DNA of 6,818 nucleotides from an uncultured Porphyromonadaceae bacterium (lineage in GTDB: Bacteria; Bacteroidota; Bacteroidia; Bacteroidales; Muribaculaceae). Below, piece by piece: positions 1-6,268 of the stretch. Below the pieces are notes generated by a model. It ran no database searches, had not been told where the DNA came from, and saw only the letters and a program-made list of their open reading frames with translations. The translations under genes were made by a program, and so were the position numbers. The stretch lies in assembly GCA_947177595.1 (NCBI GenBank), contig CAMWUZ010000086.1, positions 1 through 6,818 of the forward strand, read 5' to 3'. How positions within the stretch are numbered: position 1 is the stretch's first letter; each line of letters starts with the position of its first letter.

Positions 1-673
1 GAGTGGTGACGTTCTCGCCGATGGTCACTTCCTTAAGGGTTTCTTTCTCCTTGAACGGTGTGCCCTTGACATCCCTGCCCTGATATAGATTTTCCACAGG
101 GACATCCTCGAAGGCATCCTCGGCGATTTCAATCGGATCCTCGCCATCCTCAGTTACTACCTCGGTAAGGCTTGTGCATCCCTTGAACGCTTCCTTGCCG
201 ATAGTGGTGACGGTTTCTGGCACTACTACCTTCTTAATTTCGGTGTTGCCTTCAAACGCGCCCTCCTCAATTTCGGTAACGGGATATTTCTTGCCGTCTA
301 TCCCTACCTCCGAGGGGATAATGAGATTACCGGCCGGAGCGGGATTGCCACCCTTGACCCTGATTATATCCTCGCCGTTTTCACCGCCGCCGACAACGAC
401 TTCATAGTCTATGCCGTTGACTGTCACTGTCGGTGCGATCACTGCTATCTCACAAGTAGCTGTAAGACCATTATCCGTTATCGCGTTTATAGTCGCGGTA
501 CCACAGGATATCGCTGTGACGTTACCGTATTCATCAACCGTGGCAACCTCCGGAGCATCCGAACTCCATGTGACTGTCAGCTTCGAGTCAATTTCAGGAG
601 TGAATACCGCTTTGAGCACAATAGACTCACCCTCGCCCATGCGGACACTTTGCGGGTTGATGGACAGGGTATA
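1..673 (-). repeat. Big_2 + LRR module 4 (residues 1423 onward, cut by window edge)
   Basis: The fourth module starts with an Ig-like domain at residues 1423-1501 (VTWSSDAPEVATVDEYG). Its LRR block matches module 3 closely and reads through VTIGENVTT at the window edge. About 224 of the expected 288 residues are visible, so at least this module continues outside, and more may follow. Confidence 0.87.
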
Positions 674-3600
674 TTCAACCACATTCTTGAAGTCGCCCCA
701 GTTATCGGTCTCGCTGCCTTCGGGCACTTTCACCGTTGCATTCTCGGTAACCTCTTTCTCAAAGGTGTTCTCGTCAATTTCGGGAGGAGTTGTGCCGAGG
801 AAAGTGATATCCTCGATATCGGTGCAGCCTTTGAACGCATCAGGCTCAAGAGTGGTGACCTTCTCGCCGATGGTCACCTCGGTGAGGGTCTCCTTCTCTG
901 TGAAAGGCTTGCCTTTCACATCTCTGCCCTGATACAGGTTTTCCAACGGAACATTCTCGAAGGCGTCCTCAGCGATTTCAATCGGGTCCTCGCCATCCTC
1001 GGTGACTACCTCTGTGAGGCTTGTGCAGCCCTTGAACGCTTCCTTGCCGATAGATGTGACAGTTTCGGGCACTACAACCTTCTTGATTTCGGTGTTGCCT
1101 TCAAACGCACCCTCCTCTATCTCGGTGACGGGGTATTTCTTGCCTTTGATTTCCACTTCTGAGGGAACGGTGAGATTACCGTCCGGATCGGGATTGCCGC
1201 CGATAACCTTCAGGTAGCTATCTCCTTTGCTACCTTCTTCTGAACCCTCTCCTCCTTCTACTATCTCATACTCAATACCGTTGATAGTTACAGTCTGAGC
1301 CACTACGGTTACATTGCAGGTAGCGGTGATACCATTGACTGTCTTAACAGTGATTACAGCCGAGCCTTTTGAAACAGCGGTCAGATTACCGTTATCGTCA
1401 ACTTTAACAACCGACTCATCGGATGAACTCCATGTCACAGTCTGATCCGTAGCATTATCAGGTGTTATTATCGCCTTAAGCTCTGCGGTATTTGTTACGG
1501 GTATCTCAACATTTGCGGGATCAATCGAGATGTTTATCGGAAGAATCTTGTCCAGAGGAACCACATCCTTGAAGTCGCCCCAGTTCTCATTCTCGCTGCC
1601 GTCGGGCACTTTCACCGTTGCATTCTCGGTAACATCTTTCTCAAAGGCGTTCTCGTCAATTTCAGGAGGAGTGGTGCCGAGGAAAGTGATTTCCTCGATA
1701 TCGGTGCAGCCTTTGAAGGCATCCGGCTCTAGAGTGGTAACCTTTTCACCGATAGTCACCTCGGTGAGGGTCTCCTTTTCTGTGAACGGCTGACCTTTCA
1801 CGTCTCTGCCCTGATACAGGTTTTCCAACGGAACTTTATCGAAAGCATCATCAGCGATTTCAATCGGATTCTCGCTATCTTCGGTGACTACCTCGGTGAG
1901 GCTTGTGCAGCCTGAGAACGCCTCCTTGCCGATAGTGGTGACTGTTTCAGGCACTACTACCTTCTTGATTCCGGTGTTTTCCTTGAAGGCGCCCTCCTCT
2001 ATCTCGGTGACAGGGTATTTGACTCCGTCAATCTCAACATCGCCGGGGATTTTGAGGTTGCCCTCTCCGTCGGGATTACCTCCGGTAACTTTGAGGTAGC
2101 TCTTGCCTTCGCCACCTACCACAAGCTCGTAGTCGATGCCGCCGATATTGACGGTCAGAATTATCACGGTCACTTCACTGCTCGCGGTGAGTCCGTTGAC
2201 AGTCATTGCCGTGATGGTTGCCGTACCTTTGGCAACGCCTGTAACAACTCCGTGCTCATTCACAGTCGCTACCGCGGTATTATCGCTTACCCAGGTTACA
2301 GACATATCGGTTGTATTGACCGGAGCGATCACAGCATGCAGATTGACCGTGCGGGTCTCGGCAACCTCAGCCTGAGCAGGATTGATAGTGATGCTTTCCG
2401 CAAGTACATCACTCTCGGCGTACACCTTGTCAAAATCACCCCAGTCACCGCCTTCGCTGCCGTCAGGCACTCGGACTGTGGCGTTTTCAGTCACATCTTT
2501 TTCAAATGCATTCTCACCTATCTGTGGTGGAGTGGTGCCGAGGAATGATATTTCCTCAATGCCGGTACAACCGGTGAATTCTCCCGGTGCGATAGTGGTG
2601 ACCTTCTCGCCGATGGTTACTTCTTTGAGGGTCTCTTTCTCCTTGAACGGGGTGCCCTCGACGTCTCTGCCCTGGGTAAGTTTCTCCAGCGGAGCATTCT
2701 CAAAGGCGTTGTCAGCAATTTCAATAGGATTTTCACTGCTCTCAGCAACTACCTCTTTGAGATTAGTGCAACCTGAAAATGCACCGGAGCCTACCGTAGT
2801 TACAGAGGAAGGAATAACAACTTTCTTGATGTCGGTATTGTTCTCGAAAGCGCCATTATCCACTGAAGTGACGGGATATTTAACACCGTCTATCTCAACC
2901 TCCGAGGGGATGGTGAGATTGCCGTTAGAATCGGGATTACCTCCCTTGACCTTGACAATATCCTCACCATTCTTTCCGCCACCGAAAACCACCTCGTATT
3001 CAATGCCGTTGTCGGTTGTTGTAAGACGCACGACTGTAACCTCACAGGTTGCGGTAAGTAAGCCGAGGTCTTCGTTATTAAGTGAAGCAGTAATTGTAGC
3101 AGTACCTTTACCTACGGCAATTACTTTACCGTCCTTATTAACAGTGGCAACCGAGCTATTTGAAGATGTCCATGACACCGTACCGCCTAATATATCCATG
3201 CTTGTTCCAGCATTTGCTGTGAGAGTTCCGGACTTCTTTTCAGCTAAATTGATCTGTGACGGATTAATTTCAAAAATCAGCTTAATGTCAGCGTTTTTCC
3301 AATATTCTGCGTTACGGTAATTATTCAACGCATCCTGAGGTACATATATCATCCGGTTCGGCACCGCTAATTCATAAAATGCACCAAGATATTCAGATTC
3401 ATAAAGATTAGGACTAAAAATATTAATTTGCTTTAGTGACGGACAACTGGTGAAATGCCCCCACTCAAGCATATCAGGGGAATCAGGATGAATATCTCCT
3501 ATGGTTACAGTGTGTAGTTCACTGCAATATGAGAATGATTGTGCTTCCATCGCTTTTACTGTCATAGGAATCTTAACTGTTTTAAGACTCCTGATGCAAC

Positions 3601-4939
3601 TGGTCGCCGTTGTCTTTATTTCAGTGACAGATTCTGGGATGACCATGTCTGTTATCAATTCATCGTTGCAGTATAAATTAGCTCCCTGAAAGGTTTCTTG
3701 ATATATCTCATCACCATAAACAACAAATAAATCTATACCACCCAATTCCAGCCAGTCTTCCAATGAACCCTTATAGTAAATATCCGTGATATTATTGCAG
3801 TTTTGAAAAGCAGAATACCCAATAGTTTTGATGGTAGCTGGTATTGTGACGGTTTTGACGTTGACATAAGCGAATACTCCGTCCTTTATTTCAGTCATGG
3901 ATTCTGGTATAATCAGGTCTGTAATAATCTGATTATCCTGCTCCAAATAAATATTACAAGAAAAATAAGAAGAAGTTATCAGGGATTGAAAAATGTTCTT
4001 AGCCCCACCAAATACCAACCATGTTTCAAGAGGAACATATAGATCTATGTTAATCTTATTACTATTACCCAAATAACCAAAAGTGCTATTAACAAAAGTT
4101 AGTGGAGTTGCTGAATAACCATCTAATTTAATAGACTTAAGATTAGGACAGCTAGCAAAAGTGAAATTTTTTATGGAGGTTACGGAACAGGGTATGGTGA
4201 TAGTAGTGAGGGAGTAACAATTGTAAAATGCGTACTCACCAATAGAGGTGACGGAATTAGGTAATGTGATATCAGTGAGGGAAGAGCAACCATAAAATGC
4301 GTACTCACCAATGGAGGTGACGGAATTAGGTAATGTGATATCAGTGAGGGAAGAGCAACCATAAAATGCGTACTCACCAATGGAGGTGACGGAATTAGGT
4401 AATGTGATATCAGTGAGGCCAGAACAATTGTAAAATACCTTCTTACCGATGGATGTCACGGAACTCAATATGGTTATAGCAGTGAGGGAGGAGCAACCGT
4501 AAAATGCCTCATCACCGATGGAGGTGACAGAATTCGGTATGGTGATATCAGCAAGGGAAGAACAACCGTAAAATGCTGAACTACCGATGGAGGTGACAGA
4601 GTTCGGTATCGTGATATCGGTGATGCCGGAACAATTTTTTAATGCGTTCTCCGCAATCTCAACAACAGTGCATTTCATATTAAGATAACCACCCGAATAT
4701 TGTGGGTGAGGATATACTGCAATTTCAGGTATAATCAATTTTCCTGTAGGCTTTGTAGTACCGTATGAATATAGGCTGCATGTGTAATTTCCAGAATCTA
4801 GTGTAAGTACTTTGTAAGTGAGGGTCTGACCTTCGTAAGTATAAGTGAATGTTGCACCAACACCATAGTCAACAGCCAATGCCGGTAGAGGGATAAGTGC
4901 CGCCAAGGCAATTAAGATAAGTAGTAACCTTTGTTTCAT
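1..4939 (-). CDS. BspA-like secreted LRR_5 / Big_2 repeat surface protein (C-terminus beyond window)
   Basis: I translated the minus strand from the ATG at 4939 to base 1 and found 1646 codons with no stop, so the gene is intact here and lacks only its 3' end. Residues 1-22 form a signal peptide. Residues 95-255 are seven 23-residue LRR_5 repeats of the form ITxPNSVTSIGxxAFYGCSS. Residues 256-553 are divergent LRRs with two copies of a unit of about 89 residues (Trp307/Trp396; IIPES near 343 and VIPES near 433), ending in a VPQDALNNYRNAEYW capping motif. Big_2 Ig-like domains lie at about 554-637, 848-926, 1135-1213 and 1423-1501, each followed by an LRR block containing GRDV and FLGTTPP motifs. 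BspA-family proteins are cell-surface or secreted and often bind host matrix proteins or other bacteria; the ligand here is unknown. The export route cannot be judged without the C-terminus, where a type IX secretion signal might lie. The family call is firm; an adhesin role is inference. Confidence 0.93.
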   Translation of the reverse strand, partial: MKQRLLLILIALAALIPLPALAVDYGVGATFTYTYEGQTLTYKVLTLDSGNYTCSLYSYGTTKPTGKLIIPEIAVYPHPQYSGGYLNMKCTVVEIAENALKNCSGITDITIPNSVTSIGSSAFYGCSSLADITIPNSVTSIGDEAFYGCSSLTAITILSSVTSIGKKVFYNCSGLTDITLPNSVTSIGEYAFYGCSSLTDITLPNSVTSIGEYAFYGCSSLTDITLPNSVTSIGEYAFYNCYSLTTITIPCSVTSIKNFTFASCPNLKSIKLDGYSATPLTFVNSTFGYLGNSNKINIDLYVPLETWLVFGGAKNIFQSLITSSYFSCNIYLEQDNQIITDLIIPESMTEIKDGVFAYVNVKTVTIPATIKTIGYSAFQNCNNITDIYYKGSLEDWLELGGIDLFVVYGDEIYQETFQGANLYCNDELITDMVIPESVTEIKTTATSCIRSLKTVKIPMTVKAMEAQSFSYCSELHTVTIGDIHPDSPDMLEWGHFTSCPSLKQINIFSPNLYESEYLGAFYELAVPNRMIYVPQDALNNYRNAEYWKNADIKLIFEINPSQINLAEKKSGTLTANAGTSMDILGGTVSWTSSNSSVATVNKDGKVIAVGKGTATITASLNNEDLGLLTATCEVTVVRLTTTDNGIEYEVVFGGGKNGEDIVKVKGGNPDSNGNLTIPSEVEIDGVKYPVTSVDNGAFENNTDIKKVVIPSSVTTVGSGAFSGCTNLKEVVAESSENPIEIADNAFENAPLEKLTQGRDVEGTPFKEKETLKEVTIGEKVTTIAPGEFTGCTGIEEISFLGTTPPQIGENAFEKDVTENATVRVPDGSEGGDWGDFDKVYAESDVLAESITINPAQAEVAETRTVNLHAVIAPVNTTDMSVTWVSDNTAVATVNEHGVVTGVAKGTATITAMTVNGLTASSEVTVIILTVNIGGIDYELVVGGEGKSYLKVTGGNPDGEGNLKIPGDVEIDGVKYPVTEIEEGAFKENTGIKKVVVPETVTTIGKEAFSGCTSLTEVVTEDSENPIEIADDAFDKVPLENLYQGRDVKGQPFTEKETLTEVTIGEKVTTLEPDAFKGCTDIEEITFLGTTPPEIDENAFEKDVTENATVKVPDGSENENWGDFKDVVPLDKILPINISIDPANVEIPVTNTAELKAIITPDNATDQTVTWSSSDESVVKVDDNGNLTAVSKGSAVITVKTVNGITATCNVTVVAQTVTINGIEYEIVEGGEGSEEGSKGDSYLKVIGGNPDPDGNLTVPSEVEIKGKKYPVTEIEEGAFEGNTEIKKVVVPETVTSIGKEAFKGCTSLTEVVTEDGEDPIEIAEDAFENVPLENLYQGRDVKGKPFTEKETLTEVTIGEKVTTLEPDAFKGCTDIEDITFLGTTPPEIDENTFEKEVTENATVKVPEGSETDNWGDFKNVVEYTLSINPQSVRMGEGESIVLKAVFTPEIDSKLTVTWSSDAPEVATVDEYGNVTAISCGTATINAITDNGLTATCEIAVIAPTVTVNGIDYEVVVGGGENGEDIIRVKGGNPAPAGNLIIPSEVGIDGKKYPVTEIEEGAFEGNTEIKKVVVPETVTTIGKEAFKGCTSLTEVVTEDGEDPIEIAEDAFEDVPVENLYQGRDVKGTPFKEKETLKEVTIGENVTT
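674..1537 (-). repeat. Big_2 + LRR module 3 (residues 1135-1422)
   Basis: This 288-residue module begins with Ig-like residues 1135-1213 (VTWSSSDESVVKVDDNG). Its LRR block is very close to that of module 2 in protein and DNA, with long shared stretches around GRDVKG, EKETLTEVTIGEKVTTLEPDAFKGCT and ENATVKVP. A small glycine/glutamate/serine-rich insertion of about nine residues (EGSEEGSKG) follows NGIEYEIV. Confidence 0.88.
1538..2398 (-). repeat. Big_2 + LRR module 2 (residues 848-1134)
   Basis: This is a 287-residue module. The Ig-like part spans residues 848-926 (VTWVSDNTAVATVNEHG, KGTATITA). The LRR block then repeats the landmarks GIDYE, YPVTEIEEGAF, GKEAF, LYQGRDVKG, VTIGEKVTT and FLGTTPPEI. 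The anchors encoding NGIEYE or its equivalent lie 867, 861 and 864 bp apart across the four modules, all multiples of three. Confidence 0.88.
2399..3280 (-). repeat. Big_2 + LRR module 1 (residues ~554-847)
   Basis: This is the first of the long tandem protein modules. The Ig-like part runs from about residue 554 to 637, with the typical core SWTSSNSSVATVNKDGK and KGTATITA. It carries about five extra residues (near NNEDLG) relative to the later modules. The LRR part follows, from NGIEYE through GRDVEGTPF and FLGTTPP to the WGDF end. It is more divergent in sequence than modules 2 and 3 and sits next to the AT-rich N-terminal region. Confidence 0.85.
4176..4658 (-). repeat. Seven tandem 69-bp LRR_5 coding repeats
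   Basis: The motif gaggtgacgg, or a close variant, recurs at 4176, 4245, 4314, 4383, 4452, 4521 and 4590, exactly 69 bp apart each time. Each unit encodes one 23-residue LRR_5 repeat with conserved Ile/Leu, Pro-Asn-Ser, Ile-Gly and Ala-Phe-Tyr-x-Cys positions. The units should stack into one side of a solenoid. The array is in frame throughout. Confidence 0.92.
4245..4382 (-). repeat. Two base-identical 69-bp copies within the LRR array
   Basis: Bases 4245-4313 and 4314-4382 are identical at all 69 positions. The identity continues about 36 bases into the next unit (from 4383) before diverging. The other units in the array differ at many positions, so this pair points to a recent in-frame duplication or gene conversion. 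Confidence 0.92.
4874..4939 (-). other. Signal peptide of the BspA-like protein
   Basis: Residues 1-22 show a short basic start (Lys2, Arg4), a hydrophobic leucine/isoleucine/alanine core and a PALA ending that fits signal peptidase I cleavage before Val23. No cysteine follows the cleavage site, so this is not a lipoprotein. The signal peptide also supports the choice of the ATG at 4939 as the start. Confidence 0.85.
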
Positions 4940-4941
4940 TG

Positions 4942-5034
4942 CTAATTACTTTTTTGATGCCTCGGTCTTCCCCTCGTTGGCGGTTTACAATAAAAAAGAA
5001 AGCGCAGGAATCTGTATCTGTTACCGTCCTTCAT
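4942..5034 (-). CDS. Possible 30-aa leader ORF just upstream of the BspA-like gene
   Basis: A reading frame from the ATG at 5034 to the TAG at 4944-4942 encodes 30 residues (MKDGNRYRFL..., ending HQKSN). It is rich in Arg/Lys and has an aromatic/leucine stretch in the middle. Its stop lies only 2 nt before the BspA-like ATG, in a different frame, an arrangement that would allow translational coupling. It matches no family I recognise, has no clear ribosome binding site, and lies partly inside a hairpin (5011-5039). A frame this short arises easily by chance, so it is listed as a possibility only. Confidence 0.15.
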   Translation of the reverse strand: MKDGNRYRFLRFLFYCKPPTRGRPRHQKSN

Positions 5035-5039
5035 ACAGA
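5011..5039 (-). promoter_or_regulatory. Leader hairpin followed by a U-rich run, upstream of the BspA-like start
   Basis: TCTGTAT/ATACAGA (5011-5017 with 5033-5039) form a perfect 7-bp stem with a 15-nt loop. On the minus strand a U-rich run (TTTCTTTTTT) begins about nine bases after the stem. That gap is too long for a textbook terminator, but the layout resembles a weak attenuator. The neighbouring 5040-5046 can instead pair with 5078-5084. Confidence 0.3.
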
Positions 5040-5056
5040 GGCTTCTCGCATTGCCT

Positions 5057-5205
5057 ATTGGAGTTGGACGGCAACGCAGAAGCCCACGCCTGTATATGTA
5101 TAATATGACGGACTCCGGCGGACATTATACATCATGCCCATGCAGGAGTTGCCGATATTTTACATATCCACGGGCATCTACCGTTGCCCAATCCTTGACT
5201 CCAAT
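5057..5205 (-). ncRNA. Candidate structured element in the 5' leader (nested inverted repeats)
   Basis: Several mutually compatible inverted repeats nest here. An outer 8-bp stem (5057-5064 with 5198-5205) encloses three arms. The first is a GGGCA/TGCCC hairpin (5172-5189). The second is a GATAT/ATATC hairpin with a 5-nt loop (5154-5168). The third is a long arm built from CGGCAAC/GTTGCCG (5069-5075 with 5148-5154), CCTG/CAGG (5089-5092 with 5143-5146) and a perfect 9-bp ATGTATAAT/ATTATACAT stem (5096-5104 with 5124-5132). On the minus strand this would lie in the transcript leading into the BspA-like gene. I recognise no riboswitch or RNA family. The pairings are seen by eye; folding and function are inference. 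Confidence 0.4.
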
Positions 5206-5275
5206 TGAAATTTTGCGAGAATTTCTGTATATCAAGAATCAGCGCGGATAAACGCTTTATTATGTAAACATCCCG

Positions 5276-5308
5276 CCGCTCAAACCCTGACCGGGCTTCT
5301 GCGAGCGG
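5276..5308 (-). promoter_or_regulatory. 5' leader hairpin with loop complementary to 5075-5085
   Basis: CCGCTC and GAGCGG (5303-5308 with 5276-5281) form a 6-bp stem, with a small CCC/GGG stem inside. The hairpin lies right after the predicted transcription start, so it would cap the transcript. Its loop side (5293-5303) is perfectly complementary over 11 nt to 5075-5085, about 210 nt further into the leader, suggesting a long-range interaction. Confidence 0.4.
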
Positions 5309-5318
5309 TCTGCAAACG

Positions 5319-5348
5319 CAAAAATAACTAATTTTCCAAAACCACAAA
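5319..5348 (-). promoter_or_regulatory. Bacteroidales-type promoter candidate for the BspA-like gene
   Basis: The minus strand carries TATTTTTG (5326-5319), an exact match to the Bacteroides -7 consensus TAnnTTTG. A TTTG -33 box (5348-5345) lies 18 nt upstream, close to the usual 19-21 nt spacing. The predicted start would be near 5312, giving a leader of about 370 nt to the ATG at 4939. I saw no equally good match closer to the gene. The -33 box sits directly after the U-tract of the terminator-like hairpin at 5350-5380. Confidence 0.5.
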
Positions 5349-5349
5349 T

Positions 5350-5380
5350 AAAAAAACGCTCCCATTAACAGAAAAGAGCG
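5350..5380 (-). terminator. Second, weaker terminator-like hairpin downstream of lpxA
   Basis: On the minus strand CGCTC and GAGCG form a 5-bp stem with a 14-nt loop, followed at once by a run of seven Ts. The stem is short, so it is probably a backup to the stronger terminator just upstream in the transcript. Confidence 0.5.
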
Positions 5381-5390
5381 ATAGCGGAGT

Positions 5391-5427
5391 AAAAAAAGCT
5401 CCGGCACGGGTACCCGCTCCGGAGCTT
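5391..5427 (-). terminator. Strong intrinsic terminator of the efflux-lpxA unit
   Basis: On the minus strand a 9-bp outer stem (AAGCTCCGG with CCGGAGCTT, 5419-5427 with 5396-5404) encloses a GGGTACCC palindrome. The outer stem runs directly into a run of seven Ts (5397-5391). It starts about 20 nt after the lpxA stop codon, as expected for a Rho-independent terminator of that transcript. Confidence 0.88.
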
Positions 5428-5448
5428 CTATTATGTCAGGTAAGGTGT

Positions 5449-6243
5449 TTATTCGAGTTCGCGGGGGATTGCTACTATTTTGAGGTTCACACCGCGGATA
5501 AAATCGGTAATGTTGTCACGTACTTCTCCTTCGGCAACGTCAGCTTCAATGCGGCGGAGTGCGTTGAACACTGATGTACCTGTCTGGTAAACATGACGGT
5601 AAGCTTTGGCGATATCGTCAATCTGCTCCTCGGTGTAACCGCCTTTACGCAGAATCACCGCATTTACCCCGAAGTAAGATGCAGGGTTGTGAGCCATGAT
5701 GATATAAGGGGGCACGTTGCCGGCAATTCGGCAGCCGCCTTTGATGAGCACCCATTCACCCACCTTGCTGTTTTCGTGGAGCATCACTCCGCTTGACAGG
5801 ATGGTGCATTTGCCCACTTCGGTGTCTCCGGCAAGGAGCACTCCGTTGCCAAGCACACAGTTGTCAGCAATATGAGAATCGTGACCGATGTGCGAGTCAG
5901 CCATAATGAATGACCCGCTACCTATGCTTGTACCACCGTCGGTGTTGATACCTCTGTTGATTATAACATGCTCGCGGATAACATTATTGTCACCGATGTG
6001 GCAAAATGTCTGCTCCCCTTTCCATCTGAAGTCCTGCGGATCCGCTCCGATGATAGACCCCTGATAGATTTTGTTATTCTTGCCGATACGGGTGCCGTTG
6101 ATCACACTTGTGTATGACATAATCTCGCAACCGTCGCCAATCTCCACATTTGCATCGATAAATGCAAACGGATGGATAGTCACATTATCGCCAAGCGTTG
6201 CCGAAGGATCGACATGGGCGAGTTTGCTGATGTTGTTAGCCAT
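5449..6243 (-). CDS. lpxA: LpxA, acyl-ACP--UDP-N-acetylglucosamine O-acyltransferase
   Basis: LpxA catalyses the first step of lipid A synthesis in the cytoplasm, moving a hydroxyacyl chain from acyl carrier protein to the 3-OH of UDP-GlcNAc. The 264-residue product is about the size of E. coli LpxA (262). Residues 1-180 show hexapeptide repeats of a left-handed beta-helix (IGDGCEI, IGKNNKI, IGDNNVI, VGKCTIL). Family landmarks are IGADPQDFRWKGE (65-77), INRG (95-98), SHIGHD with His121 as the expected catalytic base (E. coli His125), His156 (E. coli His160) and VPPYIIMAHNPASYFGVN (177-194). The C-terminal helical domain spans about 195-264. Asp140 replaces E. coli His144; as far as I recall this is normal in Bacteroidetes LpxA. 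The ATG lies 25 nt after the efflux gene stop, suggesting cotranscription. In many Bacteroidetes lpxA follows the lpxC/fabZ fusion gene, so this could be a second paralog; that is inference. Confidence 0.93.
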   Translation of the reverse strand: MANNISKLAHVDPSATLGDNVTIHPFAFIDANVEIGDGCEIMSYTSVINGTRIGKNNKIYQGSIIGADPQDFRWKGEQTFCHIGDNNVIREHVIINRGINTDGGTSIGSGSFIMADSHIGHDSHIADNCVLGNGVLLAGDTEVGKCTILSSGVMLHENSKVGEWVLIKGGCRIAGNVPPYIIMAHNPASYFGVNAVILRKGGYTEEQIDDIAKAYRHVYQTGTSVFNALRRIEADVAEGEVRDNITDFIRGVNLKIVAIPRELE

Positions 6244-6268
6244 GGAATTCTATTATTTAAGGTGTGAA

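Noticed and set aside
2382..3320. 312-codon plus-strand ORF
   Set aside because: It lies wholly antisense to the BspA-like frame and is rich in Ser/Val/Pro/Thr as expected from the complement of the repeat codons. Similar shadow ORFs occur at the equivalent place in the other modules (174-407, 411-932, 1002-1217, 1530-1793, 1884-2099), tracking the repeat rather than a gene.
4180..4380. 66-codon minus-strand ORF with internal repeats (VSTHFMVALPSLISHYLIPS)
   Set aside because: It is the out-of-frame reading of the 69-bp LRR units. The frame from 4939 is the one with a signal peptide and conserved LRR residues.
4176..4658. CRISPR-like regular repeats
   Set aside because: The 69-bp period has no unique spacers and translates in frame into LRR_5 repeats, so it is a protein repeat and not a CRISPR array.
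5154..5205. tRNA-like D-arm (GGGCAACGGTAGATGCCC) followed by a hairpin
   Set aside because: The GGTAGA-containing arm recalls a tRNA D-arm, but there is no 7-nt anticodon loop, no T-arm GTTCGA motif and no matching 7-bp acceptor stem at the right distance.
5051..5251. 66-codon plus-strand ORF in the leader region
   Set aside because: It reads through the inverted repeats on the opposite strand, has no promoter or ribosome-site support, and the sequence resembles no family I know.
5132..5407. 91-codon minus-strand ORF in the intergenic region
   Set aside because: It starts inside the lpxA terminator, runs through the second terminator, the promoter candidate and the leader hairpin, and has no recognisable domain or plausible composition.
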